From Parachlorella kessleri (Eukaryota > Chlorophyta > Trebouxiophyceae > Chlorellales > Chlorellaceae), in assembly GCA_001598975.1 (NCBI GenBank), contig BBXU01000072.1, forward strand, positions 1 through 15,701: DNA of 15,701 bases. The letters run 5' to 3'. Below the pieces are notes generated by a model that ran no database searches, was not told the origin of the DNA, and saw only the letters and a program-made list of their open reading frames with translations. This document shows, in pieces, positions 1 to 11,100 of the stretch; the first letter of the stretch is position 1; every line of letters starts with the position of its first letter. The translations under genes were made by a program, and so were the position numbers.

Positions 1-1
<1 letters not shown>

Positions 2-45
<44 letters not shown>
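2..45. repeat. (GT)22 microsatellite at the window start
   Basis: Perfect alternating GT dinucleotides make up almost the whole first 45 bases. The tract lies beyond the 3' end of the NO66 gene. It could be read through as Val/Cys repeats, but no gene context supports coding. It probably marks an assembly or contig edge. Confidence 0.98.
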
Positions 46-46
<1 letters not shown>

Positions 47-50
47 GATA

Positions 51-64
51 GGGGGGGGGGGGGG
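51..64. repeat. G14 homopolymer
   Basis: Fourteen consecutive G residues follow the GT microsatellite after a six-base interruption. Together they form a strand-asymmetric G/T block, which is a common site of sequencing and assembly failure. Confidence 0.97.
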
Positions 65-162
65 CCAGTTGGGTCACAGCCAGGCAAGAGACTGTTAGAA
101 GTGGGTCGGGACTCCTTGCCTCTCTACCTGGAGCAACCAATTCACGGAAGTCATGATCAGGG

Positions 163-178
163 TTACAGATGGGTTACA
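163..178 (-). terminator. Twin TGTAA polyadenylation signals of the NO66 gene
   Basis: Read on the minus strand there are two TGTAA pentamers (plus-strand TTACA at 163-167 and 174-178), about 50-70 nt past the NO66 stop codon. TGTAA is the usual near-upstream polyadenylation element of volvocalean green algae, so cleavage would be expected roughly 10-20 nt further on, near 145-155. The remaining 65-145 shows no other feature. Confidence 0.7.
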
Positions 179-228
179 GAGAGTCACGATACCACAAAAG
201 CTAGAGACCTCCGCACAACCTCTGCAGA

Positions 229-3200
229 CTAAGCCGCTACCAACAGGCCCACATCCACCAGAGCCTGCGCCACCCCCTTGGCATCAATATCACACCCCTC
301 AACGGGCGGCAAGTCAGCAACTGCTACTTCAGCGCCAGGGCCTGACTTCAGCAGTGTTTCCAGCACCTCTGCACACTCGATGGGGAACTCCACCGCCCCG
401 GCCTGCACAAAGAACAACTCTTGCACGACAGTTTCCACGTTGTGTAACGATGGTGAGCAGGCCGAGGAGCTGTCACACACATCTCGTGCATACTGTCCAT
501 GCCAACGGTGCAGCTGTGAGCCAGGTTGCGGTCACAATCAACTTCGGGTGCACCCTGCATTTCCGAGTCGATCACCGCACCGCTAGACAGCAAGCGTGCC
601 AGGGTCCTTACAAGGCGTACCTCCTGCTCCATGTCTTCTGATGTTGCCTCGCCATCCTTTGGCCGCGAGGCGTGCTGCTGGCGGCTGTTGTTCAAGCTGT
701 GGTAGACCACAGCCACAGACTCACCACCTTCCCCATCTTCAACCACCAGCCTAGCGATGCGGGGCCGTAACAGTCGCACCCGGCTGCCGCCATGCAGCTG
801 CTTCCCGGCTGGCTTGGAGGGGCCTGCATCACCACCTCATGCCCAGCTGTCAAGGGGGACTCATAAGGCACTCTGCCAACGCACTAGCTCACTCGCTAGG
901 GACAAATGCCTCTTTGCTATGCAAGCCAGCAGAGATCAACAGCTCACCTGCCCTAGAGGCGACAGCTATGGGTGGCAGTCGGGCCTTGAGGAACTGCACG
1001 GCCATCTGGTCGACAGTGGAGTCCAAAGGGAGGCAGCGGGTGACTATCTCCATGCAGCTGAGGGCCTCTGACTGGAAGGCGGCCCGCATCTGCTGAACGA
1101 CCGCCCCCTCGCTCTCTGCAGGTGCAAGCAATTCCCGGACCGAGGCCATGACCAGGCATACCTCACATTCTGCATCCAGCCCAGTCAGTACAGCCCATCT
1201 CTCACTCCCTGTTCGCATTACCTGCCACACATACTACTACCTCAGCCCTAGATACTGCTACTGCAGCACTCCGAGTGGGCCAGTGCAAGGTCTAAAATCA
1301 CTGCTAGCCTACAAGATTAGGTCAGATGGGCATCCCGCTGATCTATCCATGACCAACGCCGGCTACTTACCAGCCTTCTGCTCTCTCGCTGAGGCCGTGC
1401 CACCCAAGGTCACGCGGCAACTCCAATGCAAAACCCCAGCGAGGCTGCCAGGGTTCCTGCTGTGCTGCCCACGCTGCTCACGACGTCCATGTCTGATTCC
1501 TGCTTACCTCCCTGGGGCTGCTCCTCATCATCATCGTCAGCGCCCCCGCCTGGCTCATGCATCAGTCCCATGAAGTCAAACGCCTCGCGCGGCAGCGACC
1601 GGCGCAGTGCCACATGCTCCTGCGCCGCCAGCTGCACGGCCCGTGGCAACGCTTGACTCAGCAAGTCTGCAGCAAGCAGCAACCAGCAAGCTTACAACTG
1701 CTGAGCGCCAGCAATCTTACCCACAAAGGTACCAGCAGCATCGCCCTTTGCAGGGCAGCATATCCTCCTGTATTGGACACACACTATTGTGACGCAGAAA
1801 GGGCCCAAGGGAAGCACGTCTAGTGGACGACCAGATCCATCTGTCCTACAGTCATTGGGAATTGTAAGAAGACAAACAGTGAGATGTAAGACATGCACTC
1901 CCGGTTGGGCCCTTCCCTTTATAGGCCCACGTTTTTGGCTGTTGCACGGCTAGGGGGCACTCGCCTGCCCAGGACCGGAGCTGATTGGTGGAGATGGTAA
2001 GGTGAAGCGAGTGGGCGTCCGGCAGGGCCTCCGCCTGCAGGCAGGCAGCCCTTGCACTGTTGACAAGGCGCTCTTAATGCCTTGGAAAGAAGAAAGGATG
2101 CAAGAGACCCTGAAAGCCAGCAATGTGTTGCTTGTACACATTCAGCACCGCAGGGCACACATATAGCGCCACGTGCATCCGTAGGACTGTAAGCACCGGT
2201 AGCAGCCGCCTCCCTGTGACCCACCTTGGAAGTGGCAGATACAGACACGCCCCCAACAGCAGTACTCTCACCGGTCCCAACATCGCCAGCACTTACCTGG
2301 TGGACTGACCCCCGAGGCATGTACAGCAGGTCCCCGGGTTCCAGCACCGCGTCCAGCACACATTCTCCAAGTTCCCCCTGCTCGAAGTCGCGGCTGGAGA
2401 ACCTGTGACAGGTTTAACTAAAACGCTGTGCAAGGCGTGAAGAGCTGCCGCGGCTGTGAGAGGATCTGTCTGGTATACAAGAGCCTCCACATGGCAGCTA
2501 ATCGAGGCAAGAAAGGCAGCCAGAGGTGTCCCACTGAATGCTTCTACCGGGGGCTCTGCCATTTGCCAGCACAGCGCGTGCAACAGAGCAAAGAAGGAAA
2601 GCAGCAGCAAGAACTATATGGAATGCACTGGAACTGGCAGCCGACAACTGTCAGTCAAAGTTCATGGTGTGGACCTTGGCAGGACGTGTGCTGGGTCTGT
2701 GGGAGCATGCAGCCGCCAGCGCTTCTTGCCCTCCAGCTGCAGCACGTAGGCGTCTATGTCATCCCAGTGCGGGGCAAAGCCCTGCAGCGCGGGAAGCAAA
2801 GCAATTGCGGGAGTGACCAAGGTAGAGCGGAAAATCGCACTTGCCAGCCTGTCATAAGACAAGCCTGACGAAGGGCACCACTGGGGGTGTCCTGCTGCAG
2901 CAAGTAGACATTACAGTCTCTTCTTGGCCAGGCGTGCCCAGCCAGCTGGCGGACCACAGCCTTATGTGCATCGGGCTCCTTCGCTGCACAGGTATAGGGC
3001 TGCTTAATCCGGAAGTCCGTAACACCGCAGGTGTGCCCTAACCTGTCACGCAACCAAGCCCCTACAGGCACCAAGGCTGCCCAATGGCCAAGGCCTGTGG
3101 CCAGGACCCACGCCATCTGCCGCCCATTGTACCTGTGAGCCGGCAGGGGTCAGGTAGGCGTTGCAGCCCACGCAGCACTGAAAGAAGTCCTCCAGCCGTG

Positions 3201-4817
3201 CCAGCACTCGCCAGAGGCTATCGCTATAGCGCTGGGGGTGCAGGATGCGTACGCTGCAGCCCTCCTTTACAAAGCGGCGCCAAACGACCGAGGCGTCCGC
3301 CTGCTCCGGCGCCTGCTCTGCAACATTGGTTAGGGTAATATGAAAAGCGCTGGACCGGCTTGGCTCACCTCTTTCTTCAGAACACAGCAGATGCATTGCT
3401 GCTCGGTTTGAAGCTGCACACCCGCTGGCGAGGGTCACCGCCCTGCCCCTGAATGGTAGTTGCACTTGGATGTCCGACCACTGCCAGTGTATCCCCTGTC
3501 CACCCAATCAGTTGATAGGGATATGTTACTATCACGTCATAGCCTTTCCCAAGCCCATAATGCAATACACGCCATGCCGCCTGCCAAGTTACTTCGCAGC
3601 ACCCGGTTTTGACACGGGCCCTACCTCCTGGGAGTGGCTCCTCGCCATTGTGATTGAAATTCTCCCGCCTGCCGGACTTGGAGTAGCTCCCCACATCAAT
3701 GTTGTACTGATACTGCAGCGCCTTCTCTCGCAGAAGCCGGTCAACCTCTGCAGGCACAAGACCTCAAACCTTGAACCCCCACCGGCCACTGCTGCCTTCC
3801 ACTTCCTTTCTACAAGAACGATCTTTACATACTCACCCGAATCGGAGCCACCAGCAACTTCCCATGCTCACACTTCACACCCAAATGCACAAAGACAGCA
3901 AGGCGAAGCACTTCGAGCACTGGCACGTTGCTCAATTTCATATGGCTTCTTACCAGCCCTGGAAAAGAGGCCCTTGAAGTACTGGCGGTTGTGGGGCCGG
4001 CTGACCAGCAGGGGCTGCTGCTCCTCCACAGCCTCGTCAAACGTCTCCACATCCACAGGGCTGATGAGCCACTGGAAGAAGCCCTCGCCATCAGCTATCT
4101 GCGCCTGGCAATGTACCTGCAATGCGTGGTGCCAAGCATGCCTGATCGTCATCCATCATATGTCATGTTTTTGTTGTATTGACGGTTTTAGATGTCACCA
4201 CCGCCGGAAGGAACAAGTTACTGAGCGTTGAAACGATTTGCGATAACAGTGTGTCGCAAAGCACGGCCAAGCACTTTGCATGGGCCTGTTAGTAAATCAC
4301 GAAAATAACCTCCTTCATGCACCGCACCTCTCCTGGCTTGCGAGGGTCTTGCACAGTGATGGGCTCCACACTGAGGTCGACCAAGTCCACCCCATCCTCC
4401 TTCTCGCTATCGCTGAGGGCTCCCTCCTCTCCATCTACAACGCCATCCTGCAGTTCATCGTCGCTGCTGCTCCCCTGTTGGTGAGCCTTGCCGCCCAGTC
4501 CTCCAAGCAGCTTGGCTCGCTTTGCGCTGCGTCCCGCAGGCTCCTCCTCATCCTGACAAGCAAGACCCAAATCAAACTTTCTGTCGGGCTCTTCACGCAA
4601 ACTAAGGTGACTCCAGAGGGCTACGCAAGGCTTAGGTTCGCATGGTTGGGTCCCCTACCTCCAGGGCCACTGTGCCGTCCTTCCTGACTGAGCATCCCAG
4701 GGTCTCAGCCACGCTCGTCAATACTTCGAAACTTGAGGACGACTCATCCAGACCTACTACGTTTGCAAGGCCTCTTATGAGTCTCTCAACCTTGCCACTG
4801 CCTGACGAGGAAGCCAT
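229..4817 (-). CDS. JmjC ribosomal oxygenase, NO66/RIOX1 (MINA53-like) family, 12 exons
   Basis: Exons, 5' to 3' on the minus strand: 4817-4659, 4588-4328, 4116-3954, 3747-3625, 3317-3133, 2781-2675, 2402-2297, 1916-1850, 1666-1508, 1115-948, 823-621, 402-229. All phases agree and give 624 residues plus TAG; human NO66 is of similar size (about 640, recalled). An in-frame TAG directly precedes the ATG. The N-terminus is acidic and Ser-rich with a basic SAKRAK nuclear-signal-like patch. The JmjC core runs over about residues 155-405: [66 protein letters not shown]. Predicted Fe(II) ligands are H302, D304 and H367. The C-terminal part (about 445-624) matches the family's dimerisation/winged-helix region. 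Family members are 2-oxoglutarate dioxygenases that hydroxylate a histidine of a large-subunit ribosomal protein (Rpl8 or Rpl27a) in the nucleolus. NO66 versus MINA53 is not settled. Least sure: the exon 1/2 border, the exon 8 borders, and the exon 11 donor (GTACGC, or GTAAGG nine bases on). Confidence 0.88.
1116..1507 (-). other. NO66 intron 9 (392 bp)
   Basis: This intron runs from an AG|GTAAGC donor to a CTGCAG acceptor and joins the conserved [13 protein letters not shown] segment to the C-terminal domain. It holds one copy of a dispersed repeat (1166-1240). I see no coding potential on either strand supported by family resemblance. Confidence 0.7.
1166..1240. repeat. Dispersed repeat, copy A (pair with 14866-14944)
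   Basis: About 75 bp align with 14866-14944 in the same orientation. Both start CATTCTGCATCCAGCCC, then share GTCAG, TACAGCCCA, ACTCCCTGT and TGCCAC blocks, with only a few substitutions and two short gaps. Copy A lies inside NO66 intron 9. No inverted termini or target-site duplication could be made out. Confidence 0.85.
1917..2296 (-). other. NO66 intron 7 (380 bp)
   Basis: The intron begins at a perfect CAG|GTAAGT donor just after the SVHQ motif. The acceptor chosen here (TATAAAG, ending at 1917) is weak, but it restores the reading frame of the conserved HVLHLTV strand and the expected seven-residue spacing after HQ. No other feature is seen inside. Confidence 0.6.
2782..3132 (-). other. 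NO66 intron 5 (351 bp)
   Basis: It lies between TPAGSQ and GFAPHWD, the codons just before the iron-binding HxD motif. Donor is CAG|GTACAA and acceptor is GCTGCAG, both phase 0. Nothing else is recognised inside. Confidence 0.8.
3318..3624 (-). other. NO66 intron 4 (307 bp)
   Basis: A phase-1 intron from AG|GTAGGG to TTGCAG that splits a Glu codon. No other feature is recognised inside. Confidence 0.75.
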
Positions 4818-4819
4818 CT

Positions 4820-4835
4820 AGTGACCGACGTCACT
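4820..4835. promoter_or_regulatory. Inverted repeat AGTGAC-N4-GTCACT with GACGTC core
   Basis: Six-base arms (4820-4825 and 4830-4835) flank CGAC, and the segment contains the palindrome GACGTC with an ACGT core at 4828-4831. ACGT cores are typical of plant and algal bZIP sites. It begins three bases upstream of the NO66 ATG, so it could be a protein site or a small 5' UTR hairpin. Function is inferred. Confidence 0.45.
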
Positions 4836-4914
4836 GCATGCAGCCAAACTAACAATCCGGAAATTGACAATGTAAAACCTGCGTTGGAAGGGGTGCAGTT
4901 ATCACAACACTTTC

Positions 4915-4938
4915 TGCCAACTCACCTGCCAACTCACC
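4915..4938. repeat. Two tandem copies of TGCCAACTCACC
   Basis: Perfect 12-bp units occupy 4915-4926 and 4927-4938, near the middle of the divergent promoter region. Tandem sites at this position could bind a regulator, but the motif is not one I can name. Confidence 0.9.
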
Positions 4939-5045
4939 CCGTCACGCACAGCAGGTTCCTGGCTTGTCTAGTGAAAGGTTTCATTACGGCCAGGTCGGGA
5001 TAGAAACGGACCTTCTATTATTAGAGAGAACTTCTTACGGCCTGC

Positions 5046-5123
5046 ATGCTAGCATATGAAGACAGTCATGCAGAGCCAACTCAGGACTCATCCGGTGCCC
5101 AGGTGCTATACTGCGTTGTTTGA
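5046..5123 (+). promoter_or_regulatory. Possible upstream ORF overlapping the PPR start codon
   Basis: An ATG at 5046 opens a 25-codon frame ending in TGA at 5121-5123. It is out of frame with, and overlaps, the PPR start at 5056. If the transcript begins upstream of 5046, ribosomes would need leaky scanning to start the main protein. The transcription start is unknown, so this is tentative. Confidence 0.3.
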
Positions 5124-8100
5124 AAAGCGTTCCTGGAGCTTGTGTTATAAGAAACCTGCCTTATATCGACGGTGGCGCAGAGCAGCTTCGGCCGGGCTGA
5201 GCAACACTCCTGTGGTGGATAGGAACGGTCCAGTGAGGCCTAGCGGGGCGCAGCACTTTTTGCACGCTTTTGACACAGCGCTCCAGCGAGGCAACATACA
5301 GGAGTGTCTCACGCTGCTGCTTGAAGACAAGAAAGCCGAGCAGCCTAGCCGCACCCTTGGGCACAGAAGTGGCAGCAACAGCAGAAGCACCAGCAGCCTT
5401 GACGGCAGCCGTACCGCGGGAACCATACTGGATGCCCGGAGGCATGATGCGTTCATAGAGGCTTGCTTCCTGGCTCGCAAACCCCAGCTGGCGCTGCAGT
5501 ATGTACAGCAGTTGCTTCCGCCACATGCGCGCTACTATAATGCCCTGCTGCGGTGCTGCGCCAAGCACCGGGACCTGTCGCTGCTACCAGCCATCCAAGC
5601 AGCCAGTGTTGCAGCGGGCTTTGCACCAGACTCATACAGCCAAACAGCGCTCCTGAGCGCGCTCAGCAGCAGCAGGCGGTATGGGGAGGCAATGCAGGTC
5701 TTCCACAGTTCCTGGCAGCTGCCGTCGTGTCGTACCCTCGCCGTGTGCAACGCTGCCATCGGCGCCTGTGCGGCCAAGGGAGACTGGGAGGCCGCCCGAC
5801 AAGTGAGGAGCTTGAGCCGGAAACCCGCATGTTGTTCGATGAAGTGTACCAGCCGATACTTGCAGTACAGGGCGATTGTCCCGCATGTGTGTAGCTATCA
5901 TATACAAGCAGTGACATCCTGACATAAAAATTACGTGTGAACACCTGTGCATCATTCCAGGTGTTACATCTGCTGCGACAGGAAGGCATACCACCAGACA
6001 TCGTGACTACCAACTCCCTAATTAAGGTGAACTCGCGTATCTGTCAAGGGTTCTCCAGCTGCAAAGCCAATTTGCTTCTAGGAAACGGCGAAGGAAGGGT
6101 GAGGCCTTTGTGGAGCTGCGAGACTTGCTGCTACAGTGCACCGCGTTCCGCAGAAGATGCCAGGCGTTGGGGTGTTGGCGTGCTGATTGCTTCATGCTAA
6201 GTGGTGCAGGCCGCGGGAGCGGCTGGGCTGATGGATGAGGTGCTGCATTTGTATGAAGGCCTGCATGAGGAGGGGCTCAAACCTACGGCTGTGACATTCA
6301 CAACCTTGTTTAGCGCGGCAGCTCGAAATCAGCACCCTGACATGGCCTGGCTGCTTCGGGTGAGGCCAGAGGAGCGTTAAGCTTGGAGTCTCTTCCAAGC
6401 TGCTTGGTTGTGGTTTGAAGCCTGGAATGTGCGCAGCATCCTGCGATGGACGATAGGACACGGTTTGGCTGGAGAAGCCCAAGAGGCAGGGCATGTTCCC
6501 TGCCTGCAGGTGTATGAGGACATGGCGCGGTACAGGGTGCGGCCAAATGATTACACCATGTCGTCCTTCTTCACCGCCGCCTCGTACTGCTCCTGCTCCC
6601 CTGCCGACCTGGAGTCAGTATTTGCGGTGCTGGCGATGTACAGGTGGGGGTTTTGGTATTCCTGCCGGCCTAATGGCATGCTTGCTGTCTCCTCCAAGCT
6701 GGTGAAGGAAGGCTAGCCTGCCACTGATTATGTCCAGACTACGTATCCTTGTGCAGCCTTCTTACGGCATAATAAGTGCTGCCAAGATGGGCCAGGCTTT
6801 TGATGCAGCTAGAAACACCCACGGCTGGTTTTTGCTGTTACTTCCAGCTGACTGTGTCAATGTGCGGTGTGCTCTGCAGGGCCCGTGCCAAGCCTAATGA
6901 CACGGTCGTCACTGCTCTGCTGATGCTGTGCACGCGGGCTGGGATAGCAGATAGAGCTGTTGACGTCTGGAATGCTATCCAGGAGGCAAGTTTTCACCTC
7001 CTGTGCGACCCCTAGTTGACTTTGTGGATGCGTTGGGTGTGCATCTGTCCCAAGATTCACCACCCGCAGGCGCGGGTGCGACCCGGAGTGGTGGCATTAG
7101 GCATCGTGTTGGCAGTGTAACCCATGCCCATCTGTACTAGCACCGCCGCTGGCGCCTCCAAGCGACCTCGCAAAGTGCAATTTGAAGCCGTCCAGTCATT
7201 TCTTGCACAACCCAGTCGCCCTGCTCCAAGCCTCAGTGTCTGTCCCGGCGTTCTGCAGGACGGTGTGCCCTACTCTGCGCACCTGTTCTCAGCGCTGTTC
7301 AAAGCCTGCACAGCAGGCAGCTCGCCAGCGCTGGTTGATGTGGCCATGCAGGTTGGTGTCTAGGCAAGCCTGCTTCAGTGGGCTGTGATGGGTATGCAGG
7401 TTGCACTCTATTAAACCCTGCATTTTGCATGATTTTGTGCCTGGGTGACATGCATTGCCGCTTGCGGGCACCCGGCTTTTGTGGGCTGCGTTTCATAGAT
7501 GGGATGCAAGTGAGGCTGGTGACGGGGAGAACAAGGCACCAATTGGAAAGGGCCGCCCAGAAGCAGGGGGGAGTATCACCTGCTGCAGCCTTCTCATTTA
7601 CACTGATCCTGCCATGCAGGCGTACCGTGACATGCACATGTGGTGGAACGCTCACAAGCACAACCCTGGCAGTGCCAAGTTTGAGAGGTGGGCCCCTTGA
7701 CCTGCGGATGGAAAGGTCAGAAAGGTCACGCTGTAAGTTACTGTACTGTTTATCTAGCATCGATCCCTTCCCGCTCACCCTATTAGTTGATGCTGTCGGC
7801 AATGATCCTGTGAGGGGACCTGAGGGGCGGTGGTTGGCCTCCTGCAAGCTGAGTCAAGTGGTCCTCTGCCTCTAAATGGCGGTGAAGGGATTGCAAGTGG
7901 CAGGTATAACCTGGGGATTGGAAAGCGGGTTGCAAAGAGGTGGGTTGTCGTGCTTGGCCACTGCAGCGACATGCTTGTGGCGTACAACGCGCTGCTTCAT
8001 TTTGTGGGCGAGATGGCTCAGCTGAAGGAAGCCCTGGCGGTCTTCAAGTCCATGCAGCAAGCAGGTGAGGGAGGGATGGCAGGCGGTAGGCTTGTGCACT

Positions 8101-11100
8101 GCACTAGTCTCATGGGGTGTTACAATGTGGCATGGCTGTCAAGGAGGTTTGAGTGACAAGGCAACGCCTTGGCTTGGCGGCAGGAGTCGTGCAATGCTCA
8201 TGCGACTGCAACCGTGGCAGTCCTGGTTGTGTGAAGCCGTGGCGTGCCTCCGTGCAAGGGAGTGTCATCATCCCCTCTACAAATGGCCTTGTCTCAGGCA
8301 TTCATAAGCCAGCCTATGCTCTACAGGTCCCACCCCAGACGTTGTCTCCTACAACACCATGATTGCGGCCTGCTCCCATTTGGGCGATACGAACACAGCG
8401 CTGAACGTGCTCTCTGCCATGGGCGATGCTGGCGTGGCGCCCACTGAGCGCACGCTGGGCGCGCTCCTGAACACTTATGCCAAGGCGGGCAATGTCAAGT
8501 CCGCCTGCATGATCTTTGACGCCATTCAGGTGGGCTCAGGTTTGTTATGTGGTGTGCAGGCTGCTCTAGTCTCCTTGGCTTTTGGTCTCGCTGCTGCTGC
8601 TCTTGCTGTGTTGTGGCTCTGTTGGACGCCACTTGTGCCCGCAGGGCTGCCATCACTGGCTCTAAAATGTCTTGTAGGTGATAGCGGTCCTCCGGCGTAG
8701 AGCATCTGTTCCCTTGCCCTGGCAGCTGTCCTGGCTCGGACCTTGTGCAACACTAAGCGGCCCACAAACACATCCCAGAGTGTTGTACGTGCGGTGGAGC
8801 AGTGACGCTGGCTGCTTGCCCGCTGCAGGGTGCGGGAGGCATCCGCCCCAACGTGCAGATCTACACGTCCCTGATGGATGCCTGCGTGAAGGAGGGGTCA
8901 CCTGCCAGCCTCGACCTGGCGCTGCAGCTGCTAGACAGAATGCGAGCTGAGGACCTGCAGGTTGGCTCCTGTTGTGATTGGTCTGTGTCATGCAACTCTG
9001 GGCTAGGCTGCTGTTGGTAGGTGTGCTGCATGTGCTGGGGCCGCGTGCGAGTTGCAGGCCCAGAGCGAGTGTTGCAAGCCGTTGCACACCCTTGTTTGGT
9101 GTTTGGTATGGCCTGGCTTTTGCTACCCGGCGACTGTAGCGTGTCTGCTGCTGGGGTATGGATGCAAGAATGTCGTGGGCGTGTAGTGAGTGTCTGCTTG
9201 CTACATTGCGTGCGGAAGCCGCAGGCATGCAGCACAGGCTTACATTCCATATGGTTCTTTGGGTTCTGCCAGCATGTTTCGGGACCACTCCCAGGCTTCA
9301 CATGTGGTCTGCTCTGCAGTATGTTGGGTGTACAGCAGTGCCAGTAGGCGATGAGTGCATTTTGGCAAACCTGCTCCCCTACGCCGTGCGCTACTGTTGC
9401 TTTATGTCAGTCAGTGCCTTGACCTTTTTGGACGACCGAATGTGGACTATAGTGTCAGCCGACTCACCTTCCCTACCTGTGCAGCCCACAGCGGTGACGT
9501 ATGGTGTGCTGCTGGTGGCGTGTGAGCGCCGGCGAGACGTGGACCGAGCCTTCCAGCTCTACCAATGTGCCTGCGACGAGGTAAGCGGGGGAGTCCTACC
9601 TCGTTCCATGTGACCAGCCATCCTCCTTGCCTACTCGGTATGTCAAGCTGCATGAGTTGCACATGCAGCCATGCTGCACTTGGCACTGCCTGAATCATGC
9701 GGGCTGAAATTGCAGAAGAGCTTCATGTAGCCCAAGACAACAAGCTTGTCATTGAAGCGTGCACAGCCGCTTGCGTCGAGAGCTGTGCCGCCTGTTGAGG
9801 TGTGCAGCAATTGTGCTGCATCCCTTTGTGGATTTCAGAACTTGGGTGCAGACAGTAGAGGGTTCCCATCCACGTATGATTGACGTGGTGTGACATGATG
9901 ATCATTTCTGAGTAATACCAATGCTCAGCGGGCTCGCTGCAGGGAGTGCTGCCGACCGACGAGTGCCATAATGTGCTGATCAACGTGTGCACGGAGGCCA
10001 GTCGGCTAGATGAGGCGCTGGAGCTGGTCAAAAGCCTGGCGCGGAAGCACGGCACCATGCAGCAGCACACTATGAACTCCCTGACTAGGTAGGTGGCTGG
10101 CCGCCTTATCAGAGGGGCGGGGTGCCTGAGTTGGGCTCTGGTTAATCACCCAACGCTTCAGCATGCCCATATGAATAGTACAACATGCGCAACATGCATG
10201 CTTTCTTTGCTTGAGTGTGGCTCTTGCTGATGACGGCCAACTGGGTTTCTGTCGTGGTTTGGGGGGTAAGCTCAGGCTCAGGGAGAAGCAGGGGGGCCCA
10301 AGGAGGTTAAAGGGAAGATGCGCCGGAAGTTGTTGGTGATTTTAAACAGGAAAGAGACATCACGCTCGGTGCTTGGTGGGACGCTTGTGTGTGACTTGGG
10401 GCATGGCTCTACATGGCATTGCGGATAGGTGATGCCCCAGACCCAAGCCCGCTGGCACTGCACATGTATGGAACACTCTATTGCACTTGGATGGCGAGCA
10501 AGTCTATGTTCACAGCGGTGGTGGGATGGTGTCTGCAGGGCACTTTGTCCCAAGTACATTGAGCGGGCGCTGCGCATGCTGAGCATCACTCAGACCCTGG
10601 GGCTGAAGGCATCGAGGTACGGTGGCTTCGCCCTCGCCTCCAAGTTGCCCCCAAGGCTCAGGATCTGGCATTGCAGCAAAACACACAGGTCACACCTACC
10701 GCCTGCGAGTGTGCTTGTTGTGCGAGTAGATAGCGAAGAGTGACGCCGGGCTATGTGGGTAGCTGTAGCCAGCAACACGGCGTGCTAGTTGTGAGAAGCA
10801 GGTATAAAGCCTCAAGTATGTCTTGTGGTGTGCTGGCGGAGTGCAGGCGGACGTACCTGGAGCTCATCCACGGCTGCGCCAAGGCCAGCAAGAGCGACGC
10901 TGCCTACCAGCTGTATAAGACCTTGAGAGCTCAGGGGATGGAGGTGGACGGCCGCTCTGGCAGCGAGCTTATCACCTCTCTCTGTCACGCAAACCAGGTG
11001 GGCATGTGCAGGGACCTGTGCGCTTCCTCGATATGGTAGGGAGACATCAAGACTAGGGCTCGCCCGGAAGACGTTTGGACGTCTAGGCACAACTCATTGC

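Larger units (their letters stand above)
4818..5055. promoter_or_regulatory. Divergent promoter region between the NO66 and PPR genes
   Basis: Only 238 bp separate the two divergent start codons, so both 5' UTRs and both core promoters must fit here unless an untranslated first exon was missed. The stretch is richer in A/T than the flanking exons. It holds a GTGAC/GTCAC dyad with a GACGTC centre beside the NO66 ATG, a 12-bp tandem repeat, and a weak TATTATT stretch near 5015. No canonical TATA box is convincing. Shared regulation of the two genes is an inference from spacing alone. Confidence 0.6.

Noticed and set aside
1..64. Telomere-like end
   Set aside because: GT and G runs lack the TTTTAGGG unit known from volvocalean algae or the plant TTTAGGG unit; a microsatellite is the simpler reading.
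2..232. Val/Cys-repeat open frame from the GT microsatellite
   Set aside because: Translation of a simple repeat followed by the NO66 3' flank; no support as a gene.
153..641. 162-codon plus-strand open frame near the start
   Set aside because: Antisense to the last NO66 exon, intron 11 and part of exon 11, where the minus strand gives the conserved C-terminal domain.
3470..4231. 253-codon plus-strand open frame
   Set aside because: It runs antisense over NO66 exons 3 and 4 and intron 3. The minus strand there gives conserved JmjC sequence with matching splice phases, while the plus-strand product is low-complexity with no family likeness.
4630..4660. tRNA B-box-like GGTTCG
   Set aside because: No matching A box, acceptor stem or cloverleaf could be built around it; it lies in the first NO66 intron.
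7124..7258. In-frame upstream extension of PPR exon 7
   Set aside because: The frame is open, but the sequence has no PPR pattern, a stop at 7118-7120 separates it from exon 6, and a good TTCTGCAG acceptor lies at 7258. A short missed exon cannot be fully excluded.
8662..9288. 208-codon minus-strand open frame
   Set aside because: Antisense across PPR exon 11 and introns 10-11; Thr/Gln/Pro-rich composition typical of chance frames in GC-rich DNA.
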